From contig NC_079148.1 in NCBI RefSeq assembly GCF_945859685.1, positions 26,361,946-26,425,945 on the forward strand: a DNA stretch of 64,000 bases, written 5' to 3'. Of this stretch, positions 1 through 12,279 are shown piece by piece. The position numbers were made by a program, and so were the translations under genes. Below the pieces are notes generated by a model. That model saw nothing but the letters and a program-made list of their open reading frames with translations. It did no database searches and was not told the origin of the DNA. This stretch comes from Eupeodes corollae. Lineage: Eukaryota; Arthropoda; Insecta; Diptera; Syrphidae. The number at the start of each line of letters is the position of its first letter. Position 1 is the first letter of the stretch.

Positions 1-1100
1 AACAGAATAATAAAAAAAAAAACAAGTGCGGAAAAGTAGAGAATTATGTTTTGACATGACACACACAGCAGAGGGCACGGGCACACACAGACCACATTTT
101 GTGTCCCTAATCTCAATTTAATCCGAGTGGATATTAGCACTTTACTCTGGATGGCAAACAACAACGAAAACACTTAGCGCCACCAACGCCGCCTGTCGCG
201 AAACGGAGCGGAGCGGAGCAGCGCAATACCGACCGGTAACGTGCGTTTGTTGGGGTGTCAAGAGTCGGTCGTCTCATTACGCCTCGCTTCGACTCGTTTG
301 GTTTCATTTCGTTTGACGCGAACTATTTACTTAATTGCGGGTAAATAATGGAAATGGAAATGGGAATGGCAAAGCAAGGGTGATTTCAAATGTGTCCTAT
401 ATAATATAACGTTTTAATGCCTTTGACAGTTTTAACTTACAAAAATACAAGATTGGTACAACAAACTCTTCTCACTCTTTTCTTATGTTTTATCGTGAGT
501 CGTCATAAAGTCAGGAGGGCATGTGTGTAAGTGTACAAGTATTGTTCTACATCAAAATCACCCGCCACTGCTTGCTCGTTAAAAACTGTATCACTTTAAC
601 TTTTAACATGAAACATAGTTTGTCAATTATAATGACAGACCATAGTGTTATAGGGGTGCAAGAAGAATATAAAACATAATAATCAACTATGTCACACTTC
701 TAATTATTACAACTGCTAGGCAAACGATAAGATCTGCGGTGTATCGAAATGTGACGAAGAATTATTCATGTTTAATATATACCTACTCGTACTTCTGTAG
801 AAGCTGATTAACGATAAAAAAATAAGGTTAAGTGTGAAACAAAATGTTTCTTTTAAATTCAATTTAAAGGAATGTTAGATTCTTTTTTGTTGGAATTCCA
901 AAGATTTTATCGTGAGTTTTCTATTTAAAAAAAAAATATCACCAAAAAAGGGAAAACGTTTGATAATATATTTAAAATTTATAAAAATATGCGAAAATAA
1001 AGTATAAGTAAAGTGACAGCTAGTAACCATGACAATTAATACATTTGACAGTTTTAAAAATTTAACAATCAACAATTGTGACAGTTCATAAATGTGACAT
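1..1100. other. Non-coding DNA; GC-richer start
   Basis: No supported gene is seen. Bases about 170-330 are GC-richer than the surroundings and contain short GGAGC repeats and several CG dinucleotides, which could be a promoter-proximal region of a gene lying to the left, but no exon can be recognised. From about 400 the sequence becomes AT-rich and the word TTTGACAG starts to recur. Confidence 0.3.
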
Positions 1101-1496
1101 CACATAATTTTCACAACTATCTACAGTGATGGCGTTGACATGCAATAACTTCCGCAGTCAATAACTTTTGACAGATAATAAATGGAAGTAAACACTTTTC
1201 AAGAATCTTTGACAGATCAGGGATGTTAAAACAGTGCACTGACACTAACTTTGAGTTAATAGTCAATTTGTAGTCCGTCATTTTGAGCCAACGACTTTTA
1301 TAATGCATAACTCTGAGTCAGTAACTTTGATAGCCAATCATTTTGACAATGACTTTGACAGCTGATATTAAACAACTGTCGGGAGTAAAATTGCTTTGAC
1401 AGCCAAACAACTGTAACCGTAAATTACTTTGAGAGTCAATAAATTTGACGGGTCAAAACAGGCGAGTCAATATTATTGAAATTAGTTCAATGTTAT

Positions 1497-1778
1497 ACCC
1501 GTGGCATCTTGCTCAGTGCGTGGGACTGTCATGTTAGAAGTCTTGGGTTCGATCCCTGCCTATGCCATCAAAAGTTTTATTCACGGGTACTGCCTCTTGC
1601 GAGGAATTGACAAATTCTCCAAGAGTAATTCTTGCCATGAAAAGTGCTTTCTCAAATAAGCCGTTCGGATTCGGCTTAAAACTGTAGGAACCCTCCATTC
1701 CTCACAACATTTGTTTTAAAGTATTATTTTTAGATGTTATATGTTTAGATAAGTTAATGTGACAGTTGCGCCACCTTA
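1497..1778 (+). mobile_element. tRNA-derived SINE, copy 1 (near full length)
   Basis: The head looks like a tRNA gene with an internal RNA polymerase III promoter: an A-box-like stretch (TTGCTCAGTGCGTGG, 1509-1523) and a canonical B box (GGTTCGATCC, 1546-1555), followed by TGCCTATGCCA closing the tRNA-like part. The body holds the family-specific words TGCCTCTTGCGAGG, CCAAGAGTAATTCTTG and AGCCGTTCGGATTCGGCTT (about 1662-1680). The tail ends GTTGCGCCACCTTA (1765-1778). The same body recurs at 8146, 15955, 29160 and 40415, which shows a dispersed family rather than a real tRNA gene. The stretch just before the tail is not shared with the other copies, so part of it may be inserted or diverged. 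Confidence 0.8.
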
Positions 1779-1814
1779 ATTATTTTGTATTCAATTTTGT
1801 CAGCTAATAACTTT

Positions 1815-4260
1815 GACATTTCATACATTTTTATCAATTACCTAGACAGTTAATCAATTGTCCAGTTTATGATTTTAAAATCTCAGAAATTTACATTTCC
1901 GTTTTTCAGAAATATTATTAACATAATTTCTCATACCAATTTCTGACTTTTGCTGTCAAAAATTTCAAATTAGAATTTGTATGAATCAAGAATTGTCTAT
2001 CGCACAATTGGAAAAGGATAGAAAGAAGTACAAAGCTTTCCTGCTCTATCCATCTCTCTTAGACAATTCTCAGAAATCTTATGAATGTAAAAATTTGAAG
2101 TTTGACAGCAGACAACAAAGTTAGTTAACAACATTTGAAGTTTGACAGTAGACAACAAAGTTAGTTAACAACTTTGATAGTCAGTAGTAATGACATTGAA
2201 TAAATTTGACATTTCATACATTTTTATCAATTATCTATACAGTTAATCAACTGGCCAGTTTATGTTTATAAAATCTCAGAAATTTCCTTTTCCGTTTTTC
2301 AGAAATATAAACACAATTTCTCTCATACCAATTTCTGACTTTTGCTGTCAAAAATCTGTAAACAAAAATTTTATGAATCAAGAATTCCCTTTCGCATAAT
2401 TGGAAGCTTTCCTGCTTTATCCATCTGTCGTAGACAATTCTCAGAAATCTTATGAATATAAATATTCCAATTTTGACAGTCAATAATTTTTGAGCTTTAT
2501 AAGTCAAAAGTTTGACAGCAGACAACAAAGTAAGTTATCAACTTTGATAGTCAGTAGTAATGACACTGAATAATTTTGACATTTCATACATTTTCATCAA
2601 TTACCTAGACAATTAATCAGTTTATGATTCTAAAATCTCAGAAATTTCTGTTTCCGTTTTTCAGAAATATAAATACAATTTCTCATACCAATTTCTGACT
2701 TTTGCTGTCAAAAATATGGAAACAGAATTTGTATGAATCAAGAACTCCCTTTCGCACAATCGGAAAAGGTAAGAAAGAAGTACAAAGCTTTCCTGCTCTT
2801 TCAATCTGTCGTAGTCAATTCTCAAAAAAACATTCCAATTTTGACAGTGAATAACTTTTGAAGTTTGACAGCACACAACAAAGTTAGTTAACAACTTTGA
2901 TAGTCAGTAGTAATGACACTGAATAACTTTGACATTTCATACATTTTTATCAATTATCTAGACAGTTAATCAACTTTCCAGTTTATGTTTATAAAATCTC
3001 AGAAATTTCCTTTTCCGTTTTTCAGAAATATTATAAAACCAATTTCTCATACCAATTTCTGACTTTTGCTGTCAAAAATATGGAAACAGAATTTGTATGA
3101 ATCAAGAATTCTCTATCGCACAATTGGAAAAGGAAAGAAAGAAGTACAAAGCTTTCCTGCTCTATCCATCTCTCGTAGACAATTCTCAGAAATCTTATGA
3201 ATATAAACATTTGAAGTTTGACAGTAGACAACAAAGTTAGTTAACAACTTTGATAGTCAGTAGTAATGACATTGAATAAATTTGACATTTCATACATTTT
3301 TATCAATTACCTAGACAGTTAATCAATTGTCCAGTTTATGATTCCAATATCTCAGAAATTTCCATTTCCGTTTTTCAGAAATTTTATTAACATATTTTCT
3401 CATACCAATTTCTTACTTTTGCTGTCAAAAATGTGGAAACAGAATTTGTATGAATCAAGAATTCAGTCAGTAGTAATGACACTAAATAATTTGACATTTC
3501 ATACATTTTTATCAATTACCTAGACAGTTAATCAATTGTCCAGTTTATGATTCCAAAATCTCAGAAATTTCCATTTTCGTTTTTCAGAAATATAAACACA
3601 ATTTCTCATACCAATTTCTGACTTTTGCTGTCAAAAATCTGAAAACAGAATTTGTATAAATGAAGAATTCCCTTTCGCACAATTGAAAGCTTTCCTGCTC
3701 TATCAATATATCGTAGACAATTCTCAAAAATGTTATGAATATAAATATTCCAATTTTGACAGTCAATAATTTTTGAGCTTTATAAGTCAAAAGTTTGACA
3801 GCAGACAACAAAGTAAGTTAACAACTTTGATAGGCAGTAGTAATGACACTGAATAATTTTGACATTTCATAATTTGACATTTCATACATTTTCATCAATT
3901 ACCTAGACAATTAATCAATAGCCCAGTTTATGATTCTAAAATCTCAGAAATTTCCGTTTCCGTTTTTCAGAAATATTATTAACATATTTTCTCATACCAA
4001 TTTCTGACTTTTGCTGTCAAAAATCTGGAAACAGAATTTGTATGAATCAAGAATTCTCTTTCGCACAATTGGAAGCTTTCCTGCTCTATCCATCTGTCGT
4101 AGACAATTCCCAGAAGTCTTAGGAATATAAACACAGTCAATAACTTTTGAACTTTATAACTTTATAAGTCAAAAGTTTGACAGCAGACATCAAAGAAAGT
4201 TAACAACTTTGATAGTGAATAGCAATGACACTGAATAACTTTGACATTTCATATAATTGA
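1815..4260. repeat. Tandem array of about seven degenerate 300-390 bp units
   Basis: A unit starting ACATTTCATACATTTTTATC, running through CCAGTTTATGATT, TCTCAGAAATTTCC, GTTTTTCAGAAATAT, CTCATACCAATTTCTGACTT and TTTGCTGTCAAAAAT, and ending with CAATTCTCAGAAATCTTATG and runs of TTTGACAG, recurs with starts near 1815, 2208, 2578, 2933, 3286, 3496 and 3868. Units vary by internal deletions; the one starting at 3286 is cut short at about 3465. Short open frames on the minus strand recur once per unit with the same degenerate peptide, so they are by-products of the repeat. A diverged single copy of the unit sits at 53500-53770 on the other strand, so the array probably arose from a dispersed element. 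Confidence 0.85.
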
Positions 4261-6180
4261 CATAACTTAGCTAACTAATAATTTTGACAAACAATAACTC
4301 CTACTGTTTATAACTTTGGAACTCATAACTTTTGACAGTCAATAACTTTAAGAGTTAATAGCTTGTCAACAAATTACTTTGACAGGTAATAACTTTTTAA
4401 AGATGTCTGCCTTACTTATATCTGTCTTGTACAAAAAAGAGAAAAAAAAAAGAATTGGAAACTCTCCAAAAATCTAAGAATCATTTCTCCAAAACTGTAA
4501 TGCACTGCGGGAAACTCTGATCTGTTGAACTTTTTCTTCCAAACTCAAAGCCTTTGATTTATCATAAGCTGAAGGATTAAATAAATTAACTTTCTAACTA
4601 ATAACTACAATAATCTCACCGTGAGTCATTGACGTAAGCCGTATAAGACCATAAAACAAAGCAAAAGTATAAACTCTTCCAAAAGCTAAACTGTTAATGC
4701 CAAAAACAGCGTGTGGTCTTACAGTTACTGTTGTTAGGTAGAGGTAGTTTTCATTTTCAATCCAGTCCAAACACTGATTGCTAAATCCTGGCAAAACATT
4801 AAACAATTAGTGTCTGTCTGAAAGTTGAGAGAACATTTAATTTTCTCCCCCGGTAAACGATATATGTTGCCTTGGGGCTTTTTCAAAGTCTAAGAAGCTA
4901 AAATGAATATCAAAAAGTAATAGATACCTCCTACCTAGACTTTCATCTATATACAAAAACACCCTAAAGGCAACATCACCATTACCATCACTGCCACACC
5001 ATCATCGTCGTTCGTCGTCATCACCATCATCATCATCATCACCATCACCATCGTCTAACACATTTAACTGGCAAATGAAAAAAACCCTTTTACCCATCTT
5101 CAGGCGAAGGCGCAAAGGCAAAGACGAAGACGAGTGAGAGTTAAAAAGAGAGTTTTAGATAGGTATCGTATTTCTAACAAAACATTAAACTACATTATCC
5201 TTCTGCTTCCACTCACCAGATTGTTGCCATTTACACCCAAAATGAAATGAAAAAAAAAAGATATTTAGAGACCTCTTGTCAAATTAGCCTCGAAGCCCCA
5301 AAAATGGTTTACTAAAAAAGACCGCAAATAACCGACCCTAAACAACACATTCTAAATAGCCCATGAATAGTTGTTATAGTTGTAGTTGTAGTTATTGTTG
5401 TTGGTATATTGCTGCTGATGTATTGTAGTTGTTAGAGAGTTTGAAAGTGGGAAACTGCCTCCGCTATACCACACGAGAGACCCAAGCCCAACCAAGGGAA
5501 AGACTGAAGAAATGAATGAAAAGCAGGAACAATGGACAAGCAACACAAAAACAAAAATCATAAAAATACCAAACGAAAGCCATAATCATAAATAAAAATA
5601 AAGAAAAAAAAAAAGAAAAACTATGAAGAAAAATAAAAATGAACCGAGGAACAGCAGAAGCAGCGGTGGGCAGACGTAAATGGAGATGAAAAGACAAAAC
5701 AAGACGAATAAAAAAAACACACACAAAAACGTTAAAAAATGAGAACGAGGACAATCCGAAATAATAATGAAATCATTGTCATTTAGTGAGATGAATATAT
5801 ATGTATAGATATGCGGTAAGGGGAAGGTGGAGGTTGAGGTGATGAAGGAAGGAGGAAGAAGAGTCAGCGAACGAAAGAAAGAGAATGGGAGATTATATCC
5901 TTAAGGAGTTGTGCCCCACAAACAAACATATGTACCTACAACATTCATCACATCGCCTTTCCAGAATATACCCATTCCTCCTCTCCAGCCTATCTACAGT
6001 ATAGAACATCCAATTTGAGAACAGGCTAAAAGCTGAAAAAGAATCTATTGAAGAAAAACTAGGCAAGAATACAACACAACAGAGAAAAAAAAGAAGGTAA
6101 GCAGGGATGCAGAAAACAGAAGCACTAGAATAGCAACAACATACAATCAGTCAGGCAGATTCCCATTTTCACCAAAGGCA
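4261..6180. other. Non-coding; simple-sequence rich
   Basis: No gene is recognised. A trinucleotide run of CAT/CAC type lies at about 5010-5055 and a GTT/GTA-type stretch at about 5368-5430. The region 5480-5760 is purine-rich (AAACA and GAA runs), which produces long spurious open frames on the minus strand with low-complexity Phe/Ser/Leu composition. Confidence 0.4.
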
Positions 6181-6230
6181 TGATATAGGGTGTGTTTTGA
6201 AGGTCTTATGGAATACAGAGTGATTATGGC

Positions 6231-6410
6231 TGTCATTTTGACGTTTACGAACTGTCAGTGATAAAGATCCAACTTCACGGGGACATTGGCTGCCATTTTG
6301 ACGTTTACGAACTGTCAGTGATATCGATCCAACTTCACGGGGATATTGGCTGTCATTTTGACGTTTACGAACTGTCAGTGATATCGATCAAACTTCACGG
6401 GGAAATTTAT
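6231..6410. repeat. 60-bp tandem repeat, three copies
   Basis: Three consecutive units begin at 6231, 6291 and 6351, so the period is exactly 60 bp. Each contains ATTTTGACGTTTACGAACTG, then TCAGTGATA, and AACTTCACGGGG. The copies differ at only a few positions, suggesting a recent expansion. A single related CTGTCATTTTGACGTTTA word occurs again at about 6491-6508. Confidence 0.85.
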
Positions 6411-6850
6411 TTGCTCATCCATAACAATTAGTAAATTTTATTTACTTCGACTATATTGTACTAAATAGAAAATACAGATTACGATGAACGCTGTCATTTT
6501 GACGTTTAGGATTTATGTCAAGTTAAACAACAAATGTGTAGTGTATATAAACATTTATTAAATTTAATTAATGTTGGCTAAGGTTTTCCCATTAGCTCAC
6601 TAAAGTCAATTTTAGGTGGCAAGTTGGAATGTCTTTTCGAAAGTTTTTGACATTTAAGAACTGTCAACGGGGCAAAGATACAAAGAGTCAGTATTTTATG
6701 ATCAGTGATGTAAATCAAAAAAAATTACAATTAATTTTATGAAAGATTTCCAGAAGATGATAAATATCGGGCGTTTTCATTAGGGACTATTTGCGAACGC
6801 ACCATTTCCCTTATCAAATCAAATTGTCAATTTATTAAATAAACTAAAAA

Positions 6851-8142
6851 TTCCTATCCTGAAAAAAGGAGACCCTCTAAACTACACCAACTATAGAGGA
6901 ATCAGTCTACTTAACATCGCCTAAAAAATCTTCTCTGCTGTAATATGTGAACGTCTAAAGCCCATCGTCAACAACCTGATAGGTCCTTAACAGTGTGTTT
7001 TTAGACCAGGAAAGACCACAGTTGATCAAATATTCACATTACGGCAGATACTGGAAAAAACTCAAGAACACCAAATCGACACCCACCATCTTTTCATCGA
7101 TTTCAAGGCCGCATATGACAGCATCTACAGAGACGAGCTGTATAGAGCCATGTCTAGTTTTGGCATCCCTGCCAAACTCGTCCGTTTGTGCAGGATGACC
7201 ATGGAGAATTCACGTTGCTCCATAAAGGTTGGAAACAACTTAACAGAACCTTTCGATGTCAAAAAAGGTTTTAGACAAGGTGATGCGCTGTCATGCGATT
7301 TTTTTAACATCGTGCTTGAACGAATAGTGCAGAGCTCTCACGTCAACACTAGAGGCACTATCTTTTAAAAGTCTGTCCAATTCCTTGCATATGCTGATGA
7401 CATTGATATAATCGGAAGAACTCAGCGTGATGTCAATGGGGCTTTTGTGAGTATTGAGGCAGAGGCGGCAAAAATGGGTTTAACGGTTAATGAGGGCAAT
7501 ACAAAATATATGCTGTCGTCAAGAAAGGACACACAACACCGACGTCTTGGTCAAAAACGCCACCATCGGCAGACGTAACTTTGAGGTAGTCAAGGACTAC
7601 GTCTACCTAGGCTCCGCTTTAAACGCAGAAAACAATACCAACTCTTGCTAACCGCTGTTTCTTTGGACTAAGAAAGCAATTGAGTGGTAAAATCCTCTCT
7701 CGAGGGACCAAAGTGTTGCTATATAAGACCCTTATCATCCCAGTCCTGCTATACGGTGCAGAAGCATGGAATATGACAAAATTGGATAAAAGCACCTTTG
7801 GTCGCTTCGAGAGAAAAGTTCTTCGTGTGATCTACGGTCCGGTATGCATCGAAGGGAAGTGGAGGAGAAGATGGAACGACGAGCTGTACGGGCTGTACAG
7901 CGACGTAGACTTAGCCAGAAGGGTAAAAGTCCAACAACTGAGATGGCTGGGTCACGTAGAGCGCATGGAAACCAATGCTCCGGCCCGGAAAGTCTTTGAA
8001 TCCACACCCAGGGACAGCGCAGTAGAGGAAGACCGCGGATCAGGTTGGAGCGCGAAACTGGAGACATCTAGATGGAGAAGTTCGTTGTGAGGCCCTTGTT
8101 CACTCAGGACTGTAGCGCCACCTTACGTAAGTAAGTAAGTAA
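6851..8142 (+). pseudogene. RTE-type LINE, 5'-truncated copy with broken reverse transcriptase
   Basis: Reading the three plus frames gives a broken reverse transcriptase. It starts at a PILKKGDPLN-like motif (about 6853), continues through TNYRGISLLN, HHLFIDFKAAYDS, KKGFRQGDALSCDFFN (about 7260-7310) and the catalytic box YADDIDIIG (about 7390), then a C-terminal part with LLYGAEAW and LRWLGHVERME (7680-8080). In-frame stops and frameshifts separate these pieces, so it cannot make a full protein. The endonuclease half is missing. After the coding part the copy ends GACTGTAGCGCCACCTTAC and a short tandem tail of GTAA units (8125-8141); such simple-repeat tails are typical of RTE LINEs. The same family is present on the minus strand at 45283-48470. 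Confidence 0.85.
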
Positions 8143-8145
8143 AAA

Positions 8146-8284
8146 TTCTCATCAAATTAGCCGTTCGGATTCGGCATATAAACTGTAGGTCCCCTCCATC
8201 CCTGCAATTACTCGCACACAGGAATGGTTGAGAGTTGCAAGTCACTAGGCCTTGGTTCTCTACGGATTGTTGCGCCACCTACAA
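8146..8284 (+). mobile_element. tRNA-derived SINE, copy 2 (5'-truncated)
   Basis: Begins in the body of the family (AGCCGTTCGGATTCGGCAT, about 8159-8177), then CTGTAGGTCCCCTCCATCCC and CACACAGGAATGGTTGAGAG, and ends GGATTGTTGCGCCACCTA (8264-8281). It lacks the tRNA head. It lies a few bases after the GTAA tail of the RTE LINE copy. Its last 15 or so bases match the end of that LINE. Confidence 0.8.
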
Positions 8285-8299
8285 AAATCTTGGTTTACA

Positions 8300-8632
8300 G
8301 CCATATAAGATAAAGATGGCTCAAAAATTAAAGTCGAAGGACCATTTGAAGCATCGTTCGTTCTCCAATTGGGAAAGTTGTTAAGTCTTCATTGCAAAAC
8401 ACTATATTAGAAAGAGCATTGGAGAGAAAAGCGAACCCTGGGGCACTCCAGAATTCATAAAGTATATAAGATCAAGCTGTCTCAAAAATTAAAGCCGATG
8501 GACCATTTGAGGCATCGTACGTTCTCTGATTGGGAAAGATCTTTAGTCTTTTTGCAAAACCCTATATTAGAAAGAGCATTGGAGAAAAAAAGGATCCCTG
8601 CGGCACTCCAGAATTCATTAAGTGATTTTGAA
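8300..8632 (-). repeat. Tandem duplication (~165 bp x2) containing a LINE RT motif
   Basis: Two adjacent copies, about 8300-8462 and 8463-8628, share GACCATTTGA, GCATCGT, CGTTCTC, TTGGGAAAG, CTATATTAGAAAGAGCATTG and GGCACTCCAGAATTCAT. Read on the minus strand, each copy begins NSGVPQGS, the conserved reverse-transcriptase box of Jockey/CR1-type LINEs, but the following residues do not continue convincingly as a reverse transcriptase. It is therefore a duplicated scrap of a LINE, with low certainty about its exact family. Confidence 0.5.
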
Positions 8633-8639
8633 ACTGTGT

Positions 8640-10860
8640 TTTTGATTGATTTTCTGAGTTCTGACTTATGTCAAATAAGAACACTTGCATGTAAAAGTGA
8701 TGAATTGTTAACTCCTGATTAAAAGGATATTAACCAATGATTGTTTTCTTTTGAAGAGCACAAAACACCCTGTTCATTCGATAGGAGACTATACTACACA
8801 TCATAGGTATACAATATTTATACATATGTATATTTTTTTTTTCATTTTGTGCTTAGGTAAGCTTTTTCTAGTGCCAGATTTCAGTTTTGTATAGAAGGAC
8901 TTTCCCTTGATTTTTGTATGTGTTTTGTTTTTTGTTTGTTGTTGTTGCTGTTCCTTTTTTGTGCCTGTTTCTGTTTTTATGAAAGCCTCATCGTACTTTC
9001 ATACATAGGCACATGTATACACATCCATATATACACGTCCTCGTCCTATACTTTTCTATATCCTTCTTCTGGCACATATTCATAGGGTTGTAAAGAGGAT
9101 TTTTATATTTAAGAGATCAGAAAAGAAGAAGAAAAAATTATAAAAAAAAAAAATACAAACAAACGATGAGGATGTTCGGAAGGTGGAGCGGAGCGAAGGG
9201 GTGTCGACGAAATAGGGACGAGGTATACTTGATTTTCATAGAGCAGTTTTGTCAACTATTGATAGTGCACTCCCTCTATTGAGCAGCATCGAGGAGAAGG
9301 ACGGAGTGGAACAAAAGCCAAAAAGAAAGCCCAGAAAAAAACTATTCCATTGCATAAAAATAAGCCAACAAAAATCAGTGAGTGGGTGAAGGTTCAGTGA
9401 ACTACAAGGCAAGAAAAAATTCATCTTACTCACTTCATCATGACGAGCGAATGAATAGAATCCAAATATATGTATATAGTGTGACATGACGAGGAAGATG
9501 GTGAAGACGACGGAAGTATGAAGATAGAGAGGTATTACGTATAGTAGGAACGACGACGACGGACGTAAGGGCGGTGGGTGGTGGCAACCTGAATTAATTT
9601 GGCCTGTAAATCCAAACAGCAGCCATTTATTGATATATCATGTTTGCCATGTTATTGCGATGTCAGTTTGATGTATATGTATACATTATACATAGCAAAA
9701 GGGTGACATGTAAGTATAAGATCTAACATATTGATATCAGCTGATGTTCTATTCTATAAGAAGATATGAATTGCAATATAGGTTAGAAGTAAATAGCTTT
9801 ACTTTATAGAGAAATCGACATCAAAGTATACGTACATACATACATACATATGTAGGCGTCTCTTTGGAAGGTACCGTTTTGCTGTGATGAAAGTTGTTAG
9901 TTCTTATATTTAGTTTATCTAATGACAGGAAGGAGGATGACAGAAAATTTGAGTTTTTTTCTCCTAATCTAGTGCATTTTAATTTGAAGTGTCACATCTG
10001 ACAGAAGATTATTTCAATAAGAAAAAAAAGGAACACGATGGAAATTGATATTGACTTCTTTGGTGCAAGAGAGAATACGGTATGCCACAAGGTTTACTTT
10101 GTTATGCATTATTTTTTGTTTATTTTTATTGTCAGGAATTTCAGTCGCAGGAAAGTGGTTTAATGTTTAATCATCATCTACTTCATATTGTGAATGACGC
10201 ACATGTCTGATATCCGAAAATTGATTAAATGAAGTCTTATAACTTGGTTTTTGACATTTGGTCGCGTCTACTAACTGACAAAGTGATTTACTAACGTTTT
10301 ATAGTTATTTAAGGGGTTCTTCTATCCATGATTGATTTAGTAACTGTTCCTAGTTCTTTTTTTGACGTCTATGATTTTTAACATCTTTCACGTAATTTGA
10401 GACTAGTTTTTTCCGTTCTTGATGCCTCTTTTAATAAATGAAGAAACGGAAATTTATTTAATTATAAACTCTTAATTTTATTAATTACTTTACTTTAAAA
10501 TATAAGTTTTTACAATATAAATTATTCAATACGAAAATGCAGTCGCGACCTCCAGCCAATGGCGTTGAAAAAAGAATAATATGACTAATTGTTTTTAAGT
10601 TTAAGAAAAGGGGAATATGCCGAAAAACGAGAGAGAGAGAGAGACTCGGTGATAGTTCACATATCGCATGTTGTTTCGTTTATATTGCATTCAAGTGCAA
10701 TCATGTTTGTGGGTGCATTCAACACTGTCATGTGCATGAACCATTGTGACTTTTACTTAAAAAAGTCATTGTGAACTAAAAAAAAAAAATGCCATAGGAG
10801 TTTTCTTTGAAATTATTTCATTCTAGTATCAATTTTAAGTTATTTTCGAAAAGTTTTTCT
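8640..10860. other. Non-coding; nothing recognised except microsatellites
   Basis: No gene or mobile element is recognised. A TACA tetranucleotide run lies at about 9832-9850 and a GA run at about 10627-10645. Scattered TGACA/TGTCA words continue. Confidence 0.4.
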
Positions 10861-11206
10861 TTGATTCGGAGAGTGAAAGTGAAGGCGAAGATATGTCCTG
10901 TGCTTCAATCAAAAGAAGATATTTGAGAGATAATAGCAAACCATTCGAATTGAGTGAAAATAAGTAGATATTCAAAAAGAAAAGAAAATTCAGAGTTTAG
11001 AGTCAACAAGGAATGTTTTCACACGATAGTCAACTCGTTAGATCTTCTAGAAGACAGAAGAAGAACATCAGTTCCACAAGTTCTACAGCTTTGTGCAACA
11101 TTAAATCTCCTAGCCAGTGGGAGTTACCAAGCGAATGTGTTGCTAAGTATGGCACAGACAACAATTTCCAACTTCTTTCGCCGAACGTTGAGTCTCTTGG
11201 AAAATA
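10860..11206 (+). pseudogene. PIF/Harbinger transposase N-terminal fragment (HARBI1-like)
   Basis: The frame around 10875-10970 reads RRYLRDNSKPFELS, the usual N-terminal region just before the Harbinger nuclease fold, followed after a stop and frame change by FRVNKECFHTIVNSL (about 10996) and VLQLCATLNLLASGSYQ (about 11082-11130), then MAQTTISNFFRRTLSLLE. These helix-turn-helix residues are characteristic of HARBI1/Harbinger transposases. Only the N-terminal quarter is present; no DDE catalytic part follows before unrelated sequence starts near 11225. An internal stop at about 10965 and the missing catalytic domain make it non-functional. Confidence 0.7.
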
Positions 11207-11224
11207 AACGTCAGAACTCATAAA

Positions 11225-11700
11225 ATTGGTCAAAATCTCAGTCTTTTTTTTTTTATTTATTGACATATTGTTTTGTGTTTCCATTTTTCTCATACAAAAA
11301 TCACTGCCGACTATAACTTATTTCTGTCGAGTAAATTATGTTTCAAACGTCAGTTTAAAGTTTGTGTGCTGCCAAATCTGGTGAAACAATCGAGGACACT
11401 CGATTGAACCAAAATGTGTGCTGCCAATGCTCGATTGTATCGACTAAACTCGGTTGTATCAAGTTACGTGCTGGAACCTCAGCAACTTCACACAACCCAG
11501 CAGAAAATAGTGAAGCGGCGTTAAATCGCACGACCTTGGCGGCCAATTCACGGGTCTTTAACTTGAAACTATGTGGTTACCAAACGTTTGAGCTGTTTGA
11601 CATGGTGCTCAATAGCGGCGGGCACTATTAACTGTAACTTTCTAACCAGTTTCTGTGGATATAACAGTGTCGTAACTTACACTTAAGGATGATCATCACT
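11225..11700. other. Unassigned, GC-richer stretch
   Basis: Bases 11360-11640 are less AT-rich than their surroundings and stay open on both strands for about 60-90 codons. I do not recognise either translation. Given the transposase scraps on both sides it is most likely further transposon debris, but that is inference. Confidence 0.3.
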
Positions 11701-11709
11701 CCAAATTTA

Positions 11710-11830
11710 TCACTTTTGTTTATTGACATATCCATTCAACCAAAATTGGCCTTTATCGCTAAACAAAGTTCCCGGGGATAAATATTTCGAACAAAACCAT
11801 GATTTTCAAAACAAATTTACACAATTTGAC
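11710..11830 (-). pseudogene. mariner/Tc1-superfamily transposase fragment
   Basis: On the minus strand 11711-11763 reads FSDKGQFWLNGYVNKQK, which closely resembles the first catalytic Asp region (FSDEAHFWLNGYVNKQ type) of the insect Tc1/mariner transposases that carry a DDE_3 domain. Further recognisable sequence is short, so this is only a scrap. The family appears to be the one that also left pieces at about 25600-25900 and 50080-50580. Confidence 0.55.
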
Positions 11831-12279
11831 AGCCTTTTTTAGGCGTAAGTCTATTCATGCTGAAATGAGAAATTAAACTTTAAATAAATCACTTGACAGC
11901 TGGCAAAATGGCCGACCGCCAGTTAAAACAGTGATGCCAACATAAAGTTCTATGCCTCTTAAACATACCACCCGTTATAAAAAAGTGACATCACACTATT
12001 TGTTCTGATTGTGATTTATTGACAACGAATATATCAGACTGTGAATATAAAAAGAAAATTATTGACATTTATTAGCTCAGAATTTGGCAATTTAATTGTT
12101 TTTTTTTTTGGAATCTTGGAATATAATGTTATTTCGTGAAATTTCTTATCTAAGGCTGACTTAAAGTGACATCTATAATCTCAATCTTTAAAAAAGAGGC
12201 TGGGATGCGACCCACACTGATAACTTTCCATCCCATCCCGTCTGTCAGTTTGTCTTGCTTAAAAGTTTGTCTATATGCA

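Noticed and set aside
1497..1570. A functional tRNA gene
   Set aside because: The A and B boxes are present, but the cloverleaf pairing is poor and the same sequence heads a dispersed repeat with a common body and tail, so it is a SINE head.
2247..3811. Repeated short minus-strand open frames with similar peptides
   Set aside because: They recur once per unit of the tandem array and share only repeat-derived sequence; no protein features, and lengths change with unit deletions.
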